Assembly (NCBI GenBank): GCA_963843565.1
Contig: CAWJKY010000003.1
Span: 1,550,001-1,614,000 of the forward strand
Source: DASZQY01 sp963843565
Lineage (GTDB): Bacteria; Pseudomonadota; Alphaproteobacteria; Rhizobiales; Kaistiaceae
Direction: 5' to 3'
DNA: 64,000 nt
A program made the position numbers and the translations under genes. The notes under the pieces are model-generated. The model saw only the letters and a list, made by a program, of their open reading frames with translations. It did not search any database and was not told where the DNA came from. Below are positions 1 through 7,567 of this stretch, one piece after another; the first letter of the stretch is position 1; each line of letters begins with the position of its first letter.

Positions 1-494
1 AACTTGGAAACGATCTTGGGGTCGAAGATCATGGCCCAGGAATCGACCGGCGCGTCGGGCATGATCGCCTTGATCTTGTCGACGTTGTAGCCGAGGCCGG
101 TGGTGCCCCACATATAGTTTTCGGCGTGCTCGTTGCCGGGATCGTAGGTCTGAAGGCGCTTGGCGATGACGTCCCACTGATGGACGTCGTTGGGAAGCTT
201 CGACTTGTCGAGCTTCATGATGACGCCGGCCTGGATCATGCGCTGGAGGTTGCGGTCGGTCGGCACGATCACGTCGTAGCCGGAGCCGCCGGCGTAGAGT
301 TTCGCCTCCAGCGTCTCCATGGCGTCGTAGGTGTCGTAGACGACCTTGATGCCGGTCGCGGCCGTGAACTCGTTGAGGACGTTCTCACCGATGTAGTCGG
401 ACCAGTTGTAGACGTTGACGACCTTGTCCTGGGCCATCGCCGACGAGGCGACGCAGGCCGTGGCGGCGACCATCAGGCTGACGAACAAACGCAT
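1..494 (-). CDS. potF: Polyamine ABC transporter substrate-binding protein, PotF-like (3' end cut by window edge)
   Basis: Periplasmic receptor that would hand putrescine or spermidine to a PotGHI-type importer. The visible part is the N-terminal 164 codons, starting at an ATG at 492-494. It opens with a typical signal peptide (MRLFVSLMVAATACVASSAM, cleavage near AMA-QD). After it comes the PotF/PotD hallmark VNVYNWSDYIGE, then the stretch YDVIVPTDRNLQRMI, which belongs to the ligand-binding face of the family. The gene reads leftwards out of the window, so the rest, including the other binding residues and any pot permease genes, is not visible. It is divergent from a gamma-glutamylputrescine-synthetase-like gene, which fits a polyamine uptake-and-use locus. 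PotF versus PotD specificity cannot be decided from this fragment. Confidence 0.85.
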   Translation of the reverse strand, partial: MRLFVSLMVAATACVASSAMAQDKVVNVYNWSDYIGENVLNEFTAATGIKVVYDTYDAMETLEAKLYAGGSGYDVIVPTDRNLQRMIQAGVIMKLDKSKLPNDVHQWDVIAKRLQTYDPGNEHAENYMWGTTGLGYNVDKIKAIMPDAPVDSWAMIFDPKIVSK

Positions 495-754
495 CGCAAT
501 CTCCCTCGCTCCCGGGCGCCAAGCGCCCGTTTCTCACTTCCCAATCGCCCGCAAGCAACGTGCCACGTTAAGGTTGATTGGGTGCCGCCACAACCGGGTA
601 TGCCGGCATCTGTGTTATCCTCAGCGATGGCGACCGTCCGGTTGCCGGCCGTCCGGATTTGGCGCTTAATCCGGCAACAGCGCACTCTGAGCCCCGTGAA
701 CATAGCCGGAATCCTTCGGATCCCGGTGGTTTTGGGGTTCATGACAGGTGGATC
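495..754. promoter_or_regulatory. Divergent intergenic region of the polyamine locus with a small inverted repeat
   Basis: This 260-bp spacer separates the PotF-like gene (leftward) from the PuuA-like gene (rightward) and should hold both promoters. The only clear symmetry is AACGT at 557-561 and ACGTT at 565-569, separated by GCC, a possible regulator half-site pair. No convincing -35/-10 pair stands out. A purine-rich AGGTGG at 746-751 lies just before the GTG chosen as start of the next gene. Confidence 0.3.
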
Positions 755-2152
755 GTGGCACGCAAGAAAACGACAAGGAAACCGGCGACCCAGACGCGCG
801 GCGTTGGGTCGCTGGATGAAGCACGCGTCTGGCTGGCCGAGCGGAACATCGAGGAGATCGAGTGCCTCGTCCCCGACCAGGCCGGCGTCGCGCGCGGCAA
901 GATCATGCCGGTGGCGAAATTCCTCGCCGGACCGGTGATGTCGATGCCGGGCTCGATCTTCACCCAGACGATCGCCGGCAACTGGCCGCTCGACGACGAC
1001 TCTTACGAAAACGACAAGGCCGACCGCGATGTGCTGCTCGAGCCGGACTTCTCGACGCTGACGATCGTTCCCTGGGAGAGCGACCCGACCGCGCACCTGA
1101 TCCACGACGCCTACCACTCGGACGGGCGGCCGGTCGAAATCGCGCCCCGGCAGGTGCTGCGGCGCATCGTCGAGCTCTACCAGATACGCGGCCTCCGGCC
1201 GGTGGTGGCGCCGGAGATCGAGTTCTATCTGGTCAAGCCGAACAAGGATCCCGACTACCAGCTGGAGCCGCCGAGCGGGCGCTCGGGGCGGCCGGAGTCG
1301 GCGCGCCAGTCGTACTCGATCGCCGCGGTCAACGAATTCGACGACCTGTTCGACGACATCTACAAGTTCTCGGAGCAGCAGGAACTCGAGATCGACACGC
1401 TGATCCACGAGGAAGGCGCGGCGCAGATGGAGATCAACCTGCGCCACGGCGACCCGCTGATGCTCGCCGACCAGGTGTTCCAGTTCAAACGCACGATCCG
1501 CGAGGCGGCGCTGCGCCACGAGATGTACGCGACGTTCATGGCCAAGCCGATGACCCAGGAGCCGGGCTCGGCCATGCACATTCACCAGTCGGTGGTCGAC
1601 GCGAAGACCGGCAAGAACATCTTCTCCGACAAGAACGGCGACCCGACGCCGGAGTTCTTCGCCTTCATCGGCGGCTCGCAGAAGTATCTGCCGGCGGTGA
1701 CGTGCATGCTGGCGCCCTACGTCAACTCCTACCGGCGACTGATCCGATACGGCTCGGCGCCGGTCAACACGATGTGGGGCTACGACAACCGCACGGTCGG
1801 GCTCAGGGTTCCGAACTCGGGGCCCGATGCGCGCCGCATCGAGAACCGCATCCCCTCCTCCGACGCCAACCCGTATCTGGCGATCGCCGCGTCGCTCGCC
1901 TGCGGTTACCTCGGCATCACAGAGGGGCTGATGGTGTCCGATCCGGTCGACGGCTCCGCCAACACCGACGAGATCGCCCTGCCGCGCGGCCTGCTGGAAG
2001 CGGTGGCGCTGTTCGAGGAATGCGAGGAACTGGTGCAGATTTTCGGCAGCCGGTTCGTCTCCACCTACCGGGCGATCAAGCAGGCGGAATTCGAGACGTT
2101 CATGCAGGTGATCAGCCCGTGGGAGCGTGAGTACCTGCTCCTCAACGTGTAG
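755..2152 (+). CDS. puuA: Glutamine synthetase family protein, gamma-glutamylputrescine synthetase-like (PuuA)
   Basis: Predicted cytosolic ATP-dependent ligase of the glutamine-synthetase fold; the neighbours suggest gamma-glutamylation of putrescine or another amine. The protein is 465 residues, as expected for PuuA-like proteins. The GTG at 755 was chosen because recognisable sequence begins soon after it (SLDEARVWLAERNIEEIECL, then PDQAGVARGK) and AGGTGG precedes it; the frame is open upstream to 578 without family similarity. Diagnostic motifs are KPMTQEPGSAMHIHQS near residues 262-278 (metal and ATP site) and NPYLAIAASLACG near 370-383. It is followed after 4 bp by an ornithine-cyclodeaminase-family gene, then a cupin and a PuuB-like oxidase, so it is probably the first gene of a polyamine catabolic operon. 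The exact amine substrate is inferred from context only. Confidence 0.85.
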   Translation: MARKKTTRKPATQTRGVGSLDEARVWLAERNIEEIECLVPDQAGVARGKIMPVAKFLAGPVMSMPGSIFTQTIAGNWPLDDDSYENDKADRDVLLEPDFSTLTIVPWESDPTAHLIHDAYHSDGRPVEIAPRQVLRRIVELYQIRGLRPVVAPEIEFYLVKPNKDPDYQLEPPSGRSGRPESARQSYSIAAVNEFDDLFDDIYKFSEQQELEIDTLIHEEGAAQMEINLRHGDPLMLADQVFQFKRTIREAALRHEMYATFMAKPMTQEPGSAMHIHQSVVDAKTGKNIFSDKNGDPTPEFFAFIGGSQKYLPAVTCMLAPYVNSYRRLIRYGSAPVNTMWGYDNRTVGLRVPNSGPDARRIENRIPSSDANPYLAIAASLACGYLGITEGLMVSDPVDGSANTDEIALPRGLLEAVALFEECEELVQIFGSRFVSTYRAIKQAEFETFMQVISPWEREYLLLNV

Positions 2153-2156
2153 GCCG

Positions 2157-3104
2157 ATGGCCGCACCCCTTCCCCTTGTTCTCACTGACGAGGACGTCGA
2201 GCGGCTGGCCGACATGAGGCTGGTCATTCCGGCGGTCGAGCAGGCCATGCGGGCGCGCGCGGACGGAACGCTGGTGGCGCCGCCGCGGCATCAGGTGAGC
2301 TTTCCCGGCCACGGCGCCCTCACCTTCACCATCGGAGGCGTGACTTCGGCGCCCGGCTATGCCGGCTTTCGCGTCTACGACACCTTCGCCGCCGGCCACG
2401 GGTCGAACAATCAGATCGTCGCCTTGTGGAATCTCGAAAGCGGTCAACTCGAGGCAGTGGTGCTCGGCAACCGGCTCGGCGCAATCCGCACCGGCGCAAT
2501 CGGCGGCGTCGCCGTCAAGACGCTGGCGCGGCCGGAGGCGCGCGTCGCGGCATTGGTTGGTACAGGGCGGCAAGCCGAAACCCAGATCGCGGCCTTGACG
2601 GCTGCGCGCAAACTCGACGTCGTGCGGGTGTTCAGCCGGTCGGAGGAGCGGCGCACGGCCTTCGCCGCGCGCCAAGGGAAACGTCTCGGCGTTCCGGTGG
2701 TCGCAGCGCCCTCGGCGGAGGCGGCGGTCGCGGACGCCGATATCGTGGTGCTCGCCACGGTCAGCACGGAGCCAGTCATCCGCGCCGACTGGCTGAGGCC
2801 GGGCGTGCACGTCACCACGGTCGGCCCCAAGGGACGCAGCGGCCACGAACTCGGCCTCGACGTGGCCGAACGCGCCGACGTGATCGCGACGGATTCACCG
2901 GATCAGGTCGCGGCCTACGCCGACCCTTTCTTTCTCGCCGACACCCCGGCGATGGCGCGCATGAAGGACCTCTCGGACATCGTCGCCGGTCGCGAGCCCG
3001 GGCGGCCGAACGAGGACGCGATCACGCTGTTCTGCTCGGTGGGCCTCGCCGGAACGGAGGTCGCCGCCGCGGCGGCTCTCGTCGCAGCCGCGCGCCAGCG
3101 GTAG
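2157..3104 (+). CDS. Ornithine cyclodeaminase / mu-crystallin family protein
   Basis: NAD(P)-dependent enzyme of the OCD/mu-crystallin/alanine dehydrogenase family, 315 residues. The Rossmann motif ALVGTGRQAETQ lies at residues 132-143, and the conserved RTGA stretch of the family (RLGAIRTGAIGG) lies around 107-117. In ornithine cyclodeaminase and archaeal alanine dehydrogenase, a lysine after the substrate-binding strand is catalytic. Here the matching segment reads GYAGFRVYD (67-75), with arginine where lysine is usual, so true ornithine cyclodeaminase activity is doubtful; an imine reductase or another amine-related role is possible. The ATG at 2157 lies 4 bp after the preceding stop, supporting co-translation with the PuuA-like gene. 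Confidence 0.8.
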   Translation: MAAPLPLVLTDEDVERLADMRLVIPAVEQAMRARADGTLVAPPRHQVSFPGHGALTFTIGGVTSAPGYAGFRVYDTFAAGHGSNNQIVALWNLESGQLEAVVLGNRLGAIRTGAIGGVAVKTLARPEARVAALVGTGRQAETQIAALTAARKLDVVRVFSRSEERRTAFAARQGKRLGVPVVAAPSAEAAVADADIVVLATVSTEPVIRADWLRPGVHVTTVGPKGRSGHELGLDVAERADVIATDSPDQVAAYADPFFLADTPAMARMKDLSDIVAGREPGRPNEDAITLFCSVGLAGTEVAAAAALVAAARQR

Positions 3105-3145
3105 GATCGCCGGTAACCGCCACCGACACCGGAAAGAATCGAGCC

Positions 3146-3619
3146 ATGCCCAAAAGAATCGATCTCGCAACAGCACCGCGTGTCGACGGCACGCTCTATC
3201 CGGCGCCGTTTGACGAACCCTGCCGGGCACGGCGGCGGGTCAAGCTCGGCGATGCGGCCCACCTGACCCAGTTCGGCGTGAACCTGTGCACGCTGCCGCC
3301 GGGCGCGTGGTCCAGCCAGCGCCATTGGCACACCCGCGAGGACGAGCTGATCTTCGTCGTCTCGGGCGAGGTAACGCTGGTCACCGACGCCGGCGAAGAA
3401 GTCCTCCGCGCCGGCGACGCTGCCGGCTTCAAGGCAGGCGAGGAAGACGGACACACCTTCCAGAACCGGTCCGACGCCGACGTCGTGCTTCTCGAGATCG
3501 GCACACGCACCGAGGACGACGTTGCCTACTACTCCGACCTCGACATGAAGACGACGCCGGAAGGCGCCTATGTGCACCGCGACGGCACGCCGTATCCCGT
3601 GCAGGGCCGGCGCAGCTGA
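3146..3619 (+). CDS. Cupin domain protein
   Basis: Small (157 residues) single-domain cupin. The two cupin motifs are readable: WSSQRHWHTREDELIFVVSGEVTL (first motif, with its two histidines and a glutamate) and GDAAGFKAGEEDGHTFQNRSD (second motif with the last metal-ligand histidine). Such proteins often bind Fe, Mn or Zn and can be oxygenases, isomerases or sensors; the sequence does not decide. The ATG at 3146 follows the preceding gene by 41 bp, and the next gene, a PuuB-like oxidase, begins 18 bp after the stop, so it sits inside the presumed polyamine operon. In E. coli the puu cluster contains a cupin-type regulator (PuuR), but no helix-turn-helix is seen here. Confidence 0.8.
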   Translation: MPKRIDLATAPRVDGTLYPAPFDEPCRARRRVKLGDAAHLTQFGVNLCTLPPGAWSSQRHWHTREDELIFVVSGEVTLVTDAGEEVLRAGDAAGFKAGEEDGHTFQNRSDADVVLLEIGTRTEDDVAYYSDLDMKTTPEGAYVHRDGTPYPVQGRRS

Positions 3620-3637
3620 ACACCAAGCGCAGCGACG

Positions 3638-4906
3638 GTGCCCTCACCCCACGCCCCTTCCCTCTACGCGGCGAGCGCCGACGGTGAGCTGGCGTTTCCG
3701 GCGCTCGACGGCTCGACCAAGGCGCACGTGGCGATCGTCGGTGGCGGATACACTGGGCTTTCCGCGGCTTTGCACCTCGCGGAAGCGGGAATCGAAGTTA
3801 TCCTCGTCGAGGCGGAACGGATCGGCTGGGGGGCGTCGGGGCGCAACGGCGGACAGCTCCACAGCGGGCAACGGCGCGACCAGGACTGGCTGGAAGAACG
3901 CTTCGGAACCGAGGCGGCGCAACGGCTTTGGGGGCTCGCGGAAGAAGCGAAAGCCCTGACCAAGGGGCTGATTTCCAGACACAACATCGCCTGCGACTGG
4001 CGCGACGGGCTGATCGAATCCGTGCATATGCAGCGGCTCGTAGCGGGCGAAATCGCCTACGTGGAGAAGCTGAAAGAGCGCTACGGCTACGGCGCCGTCG
4101 AATGGCTCGACCGGGAGGCACTCGCCGCCAAAATCGGCACCAACGTTTACTTCGGCGGGCGGCTCGATCGGGAAGCGGGCCACCTCGATCCGCTCAAACT
4201 GGCCGAGGGTCTGGCGCGCGCAGCTACGAACGCAGGGGCGCGTATCTACGAGGCGACGAAGGCGACGCAACTCACGGGGACAACTCTCGAAACCGCGCGG
4301 GGATCGATTAACGCCGAGATCGTGATCCTCGCCGGCAACGGGCTGCTGGAAGGCATCGACGCCGAGGTCGAGGCGCGCGTCATGCCGATCGACAACTACA
4401 TCGTAGCGACCGCACCGATCGGCGCTGGCCAGCCGGGCGGCCTGATCGCCACCGGCGAAGCGGTCTCCGACACGCGCTTCGTGGTCTACTACTTCCGCCC
4501 GACCGCCGACGGGCGGCTGATCTTCGGCGGCGGCGAATCGTATGCCCACCACTCGCGCGCCGACGTCGCGCCGTTCGTGCGGCAGCACCTCACCGCGATC
4601 TACCCGCAGCTTGCCGGCACCAAGCTCGACTACGCATGGGGCGGACGGCTGGCGATCACCATGCAGCGGCTGCCGTTTCTCCGGCGGCTTCGGGCGGGTG
4701 TCTACGCGGCGGCCGGCTACTCCGGCCAAGGCGTCGCGATCGCGCCGTTCGCCGGCAAAGTGCTGGCCGAAGCGATCGCCGGCAATCCCGGCCGCCTCGA
4801 CGCGTTCGCGGCGTTACCGGCGCCGCGCTTCCCGGGCGGGCGCTGGCTGCGCTTCCCGACGCTCGTCGCCGCCATGACCTGGTACCGGCTGAGGGATCGC
4901 CTGTAG
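3638..4906 (+). CDS. puuB: FAD-dependent oxidoreductase, PuuB-like (gamma-glutamylputrescine oxidase family)
   Basis: DAO-family flavoenzyme of 422 residues with a GTG start at 3638. The dinucleotide-binding fingerprint VAIVGGGYTGLSAALHLAEAG lies at residues 31-51 and the acidic ribose-binding strand VILVEAE at 54-60. The motif GASGRNGGQ (65-73) is typical of the PuuB/OrdL subgroup. The C-terminal FAD motif YAAAGYSGQGVAIAPFAGK is also present. In the Puu pathway this enzyme oxidises gamma-glutamylputrescine to its aldehyde with release of ammonia and peroxide. It closes the operon-like run that starts with the PuuA-like ligase. Amine specificity is inferred from this linkage; a sarcosine- or D-amino-acid-oxidase-like function is the alternative. 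Confidence 0.8.
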   Translation: MPSPHAPSLYAASADGELAFPALDGSTKAHVAIVGGGYTGLSAALHLAEAGIEVILVEAERIGWGASGRNGGQLHSGQRRDQDWLEERFGTEAAQRLWGLAEEAKALTKGLISRHNIACDWRDGLIESVHMQRLVAGEIAYVEKLKERYGYGAVEWLDREALAAKIGTNVYFGGRLDREAGHLDPLKLAEGLARAATNAGARIYEATKATQLTGTTLETARGSINAEIVILAGNGLLEGIDAEVEARVMPIDNYIVATAPIGAGQPGGLIATGEAVSDTRFVVYYFRPTADGRLIFGGGESYAHHSRADVAPFVRQHLTAIYPQLAGTKLDYAWGGRLAITMQRLPFLRRLRAGVYAAAGYSGQGVAIAPFAGKVLAEAIAGNPGRLDAFAALPAPRFPGGRWLRFPTLVAAMTWYRLRDRL

Positions 4907-4916
4907 AAAGATAGTC

Positions 4917-4945
4917 TTGCCAGTATATCCTATCTCGGATATACG
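4917..4945 (+). promoter_or_regulatory. Promoter with embedded palindromic operator for the MFS-PadR operon
   Basis: A sigma-70-like promoter is readable: TTGCCA at 4917-4922, a 17-bp spacer and TATACG at 4940-4945. The spacer is filled by a perfect inverted repeat, GTATATCC (4923-4930) and GGATATAC (4937-4944), with 6 bp between the arms; the right arm overlaps the -10. The genes transcribed are a drug pump and a PadR-family repressor. PadR proteins bind short AT-rich dyads, so this is the likely autoregulatory operator. The link to the regulator is inference. Confidence 0.65.
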
Positions 4946-5004
4946 ATCCGGAGTTGGCCGGGAACGGCCGGGAATCCGCGCATTTCACCGGAGAGGCAAG
5001 ACCG

Positions 5005-6819
5005 ATGACCCCTTTCACCACCGAATCAGAAGCCCTGCCCGCCGAAATGGCGATGGCCGATCTCACCGCGACCGCTGAAGCCACCGGGGGGTCTGCCACC
5101 GCCGGAGCGCCACCCGTGGGTGCCGGTCTCACGGCCGGGCGGCGGACCGTGGCGCTGTGGGTGATCCTGCTCGCCTTCTTCATGGACCTCCTCGACACGA
5201 CGATCGTCAACGTGGCGATCCCGTCGATCCAGAAGGACCTCGGCACCAGCTACGCGGCGATCCAGTGGATCATCGCGGGCTATGCCCTCACCTTCGCGCT
5301 CTTCCTGATCACCGGCGGACGGCTCGGCGACATCTTCGGCTACAAGCGGCTGTTCCTGATCGGCATCGGCGGGTTCACGCTCGCCTCGGCGCTGTGCGGC
5401 CTCTCCGTCTCCAGCGAGATGCTGATCGGATCGCGCCTGTTTCAGGGGCTGTTCGCGGCCATGATGGTCCCGCAGATCCTGTCGACCATCCAGATCATGT
5501 ACACGACCACGAAAGAACGCTCCGGGATCTCGGCGTTCTACGGGGCGCTGGCCGGGCTCGCCACGGTCGGCGGGCCGATCATCGGAGCGCTGCTGATCAC
5601 CGGCAACGCGTTCGGCCTCGAGTGGCGGACGATCTTCCTGGTCAACGTGCCGGTGGGGATCGCCGCGCTGACGCTCGGCATCTTCTATCTGCCCGACCGC
5701 AAGTCGCCGCACCCGCTGCATCTCGACGTCATCGGCGTGGTGCTCATCCTCATCGCCATGCTGATGCTGATGTTTCCGCTGATCGAGGGCCGCCAGCTCG
5801 ACTGGCCGACGTGGGCGTTCGTTTCCATGGCCGCGTCGCTCGTGGTGTTTGTCGCGTTCGGCTGGCATCAGGTGCGCAAGGACAAAAGGGACGGTTCGCC
5901 GCTGGTCGTGCCGCACCTCTTCCGGGCGCGCTCGTTCGTCGTCGGCGTGGTGCTGTCGTCGTGCTTCTATGCGGCGATCGCCTCGTTCTTCCTGATCCTG
6001 ACGCTCTTCCTGCAGGTGGGCCTCGGCTACGGCGTTCTGGAAGCCGGCCTTACCGGCATCCCGTTCTCGCTGGGCGTCAGCATCGCGGCCGGGCTGTCGG
6101 GCCCGGTGCTGGTCCCCAGGATGGGACGGAACATCCTCAGCGCCGGACCGGCGATCCTTGCCCTCGGGCTGGCGCTGCTCGCCAGCACGATCACCGTGTT
6201 CGGCGCCGATCTGACGCCCTGGGAGCTGGTCCCGGCGTTGCTCCTGGGCGGCATCGGCATGGGCTGCGTGGTGGCGCCGATCTACCCGTTCATCCTCGCC
6301 GAGGTGCCGGTGAAGGACGCCGGTTCCGCCTCGGGGGTGATCAACGCGGTCGGTCAGATCGGCGGCGCGATGGGCGTCGCCGCCATCGGCGTCATCTTCT
6401 TCGGACTGATCGGAAGCCAGGCGACCACAAGCGCCGACAGCGTCGGTGACACCCTCACCGCCGGCTTGACCGAGGCGGGCTTGCCGGGTTTTGTCGTGCC
6501 GCAGGTGGTCGCTTCGTTCGAGACGTGTTTCCACGACCGCGCCAATGCCAAGGACTTCGGCGAGATGCCGGCAAGCTGCACAGAGGCCGAGGCGGCCCAA
6601 TCCGCCTTCGCGACGACCAACCCGACGCTCGCCAAGTCGATCGGCGACGTCGTCGCGGCGAGTGCAACGGAGGCCAACCGGCGCAACTTCACCGGCGCTA
6701 TGACGACGAGCCTCCTGTGGGAGATCGGCGTGCTCGCGGTCGTGTTCCTGCTGACCTTCCTGATGCCGCGACGGCCGCGCTCGGACGAGGACATGGCGGC
6801 AACGGGGGTGGTTGCATGA
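5005..6819 (+). CDS. MFS multidrug efflux transporter, DHA2 (14-TMS, EmrB/QacA) family
   Basis: Inner-membrane proton-coupled drug exporter of 604 residues. The ATG at 5005 is preceded by GGAGAGG, 6-12 bases upstream; an upstream in-frame ATG at 4954 lacks this. The DHA2 family signature LLDTTIVNVAIPSIQ lies in TM1, and the loop motif GGRLGDIFGYKR after TM2. The length and hydrophobic pattern fit fourteen membrane spans. Between the last two spans there is a long hydrophilic segment (about residues 465-565) with two cysteines (ETCFHDR and PASCTEA) that is probably periplasmic. The 3' end overlaps the start of the PadR gene by 4 bases (ATGA), so pump and regulator form one operon behind the palindromic promoter at 4917-4945. 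The substrate is unknown. Confidence 0.9.
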   Translation: MTPFTTESEALPAEMAMADLTATAEATGGSATAGAPPVGAGLTAGRRTVALWVILLAFFMDLLDTTIVNVAIPSIQKDLGTSYAAIQWIIAGYALTFALFLITGGRLGDIFGYKRLFLIGIGGFTLASALCGLSVSSEMLIGSRLFQGLFAAMMVPQILSTIQIMYTTTKERSGISAFYGALAGLATVGGPIIGALLITGNAFGLEWRTIFLVNVPVGIAALTLGIFYLPDRKSPHPLHLDVIGVVLILIAMLMLMFPLIEGRQLDWPTWAFVSMAASLVVFVAFGWHQVRKDKRDGSPLVVPHLFRARSFVVGVVLSSCFYAAIASFFLILTLFLQVGLGYGVLEAGLTGIPFSLGVSIAAGLSGPVLVPRMGRNILSAGPAILALGLALLASTITVFGADLTPWELVPALLLGGIGMGCVVAPIYPFILAEVPVKDAGSASGVINAVGQIGGAMGVAAIGVIFFGLIGSQATTSADSVGDTLTAGLTEAGLPGFVVPQVVASFETCFHDRANAKDFGEMPASCTEAEAAQSAFATTNPTLAKSIGDVVAASATEANRRNFTGAMTTSLLWEIGVLAVVFLLTFLMPRRPRSDEDMAATGVVA

Positions 6820-7439
6820 CGCGACGGCGCGTCTCCAATCCGCTGGCGCTGGCAGTGCTCGCCTGCCTCGCCGAGCGGCCGATGCACCCTTACGAAATCG
6901 CCAGCACGCTGCGCGAGCGCCACAAGGACGATGCGATCAAGCTGAACTACGGCTCGCTCTATTCGGTGATGGAGGCGCTCTGCCGCAATCAGCTTGCCGT
7001 CGCGAAGGAGACGGTCCGGGAGGGCAAGCGGCCCGAGCGCACTGTCTTCGAGCTGACGCCGGCGGGGCATCACGAGCTGTTCGACTGGCTGGCCGAACTT
7101 CTCTCGGAACCCGCCAAGGAATACGGCCGCTACGAGGCGGGGCTTTCCCTGCTCCCGGTCCTGCCGCCGGAGGAAGCGGTCCGCCTGCTGACGCAACGCT
7201 GCGAGATGATCGAGCTTGAGCTCGCCAGCGAACAGTCGGTGTCGCAATACGCCAGGGACAAGAACATCGGTCGGCTCTTCGTGATCGAGCGCGAGTACCG
7301 GACGACGTTGCGCACGGCGGAGCTCAAGTGGACCCGCGATCTCATCGCGGCTATCGGCGACGGCTCGCTCGACGGGCTGCAGGAGTGGCAGAGCTGGTAT
7401 CCCCAGGTCAGCGAGCCGCCGGTCCGCGGGGGCGAATAG
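6816..7439 (+). CDS. PadR family transcriptional regulator
   Basis: DNA-binding repressor of 207 residues. The N-terminal winged helix-turn-helix is typical of PadR: LAVLACLAERPMHPYEIASTLRER followed by NYGSLYSVMEALCRNQLA and the wing ERTVFELTPAGHHELFDWL. A C-terminal helical part of about 100 residues matches the larger Vir-like PadR members that form dimers and often bind drugs directly. Its start overlaps the stop of the DHA2 pump gene (ATGA at 6816-6819), a strong sign of translational coupling. It most likely represses its own operon through the inverted repeat at 4923-4944, and the pump's substrate or a related phenolic or lipophilic compound would be the inducer. Confidence 0.9.
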   Translation: MTRRRVSNPLALAVLACLAERPMHPYEIASTLRERHKDDAIKLNYGSLYSVMEALCRNQLAVAKETVREGKRPERTVFELTPAGHHELFDWLAELLSEPAKEYGRYEAGLSLLPVLPPEEAVRLLTQRCEMIELELASEQSVSQYARDKNIGRLFVIEREYRTTLRTAELKWTRDLIAAIGDGSLDGLQEWQSWYPQVSEPPVRGGE

Positions 7440-7494
7440 CCCAATCCAATCAGCTTGTTAGCCAGCCGACCGAGCGATCGTTCATGGCATTCAA

Positions 7495-7532
7495 TCAATC
7501 GATTGACATATTAATTCAATCGATTGTATTAC
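7495..7532 (+). promoter_or_regulatory. Promoter with tandem palindromic operators for the cecR-ybhGFSR-like operon
   Basis: TTGACA (7503-7508) and TATTAC (7527-7532), 18 bp apart, form a good promoter. Two copies of the same palindrome lie on it: TCAATCGATTGA at 7495-7506, covering half of the -35, and CAATCGATTG at 7517-7526, ending at the -10. Their centres are 21 bp apart, two helix turns, so two dimers would bind the same DNA face. A strong GGAGG (7556-7560) stands 7 bases before the start of the TetR-family gene. Binding by that regulator is inferred. Confidence 0.7.
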
Positions 7533-7567
7533 TTCCGGGCGAAGGGACGTCCCCCGGAGGTTGAACA

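Noticed and set aside
473..2248. Long open frame on the minus strand opposite the PuuA-like gene
   Set aside because: Its translation is rich in Arg, His, Val and Asp with no family motif and runs antisense to a clear glutamine synthetase family gene; typical of GC-rich third-position bias.
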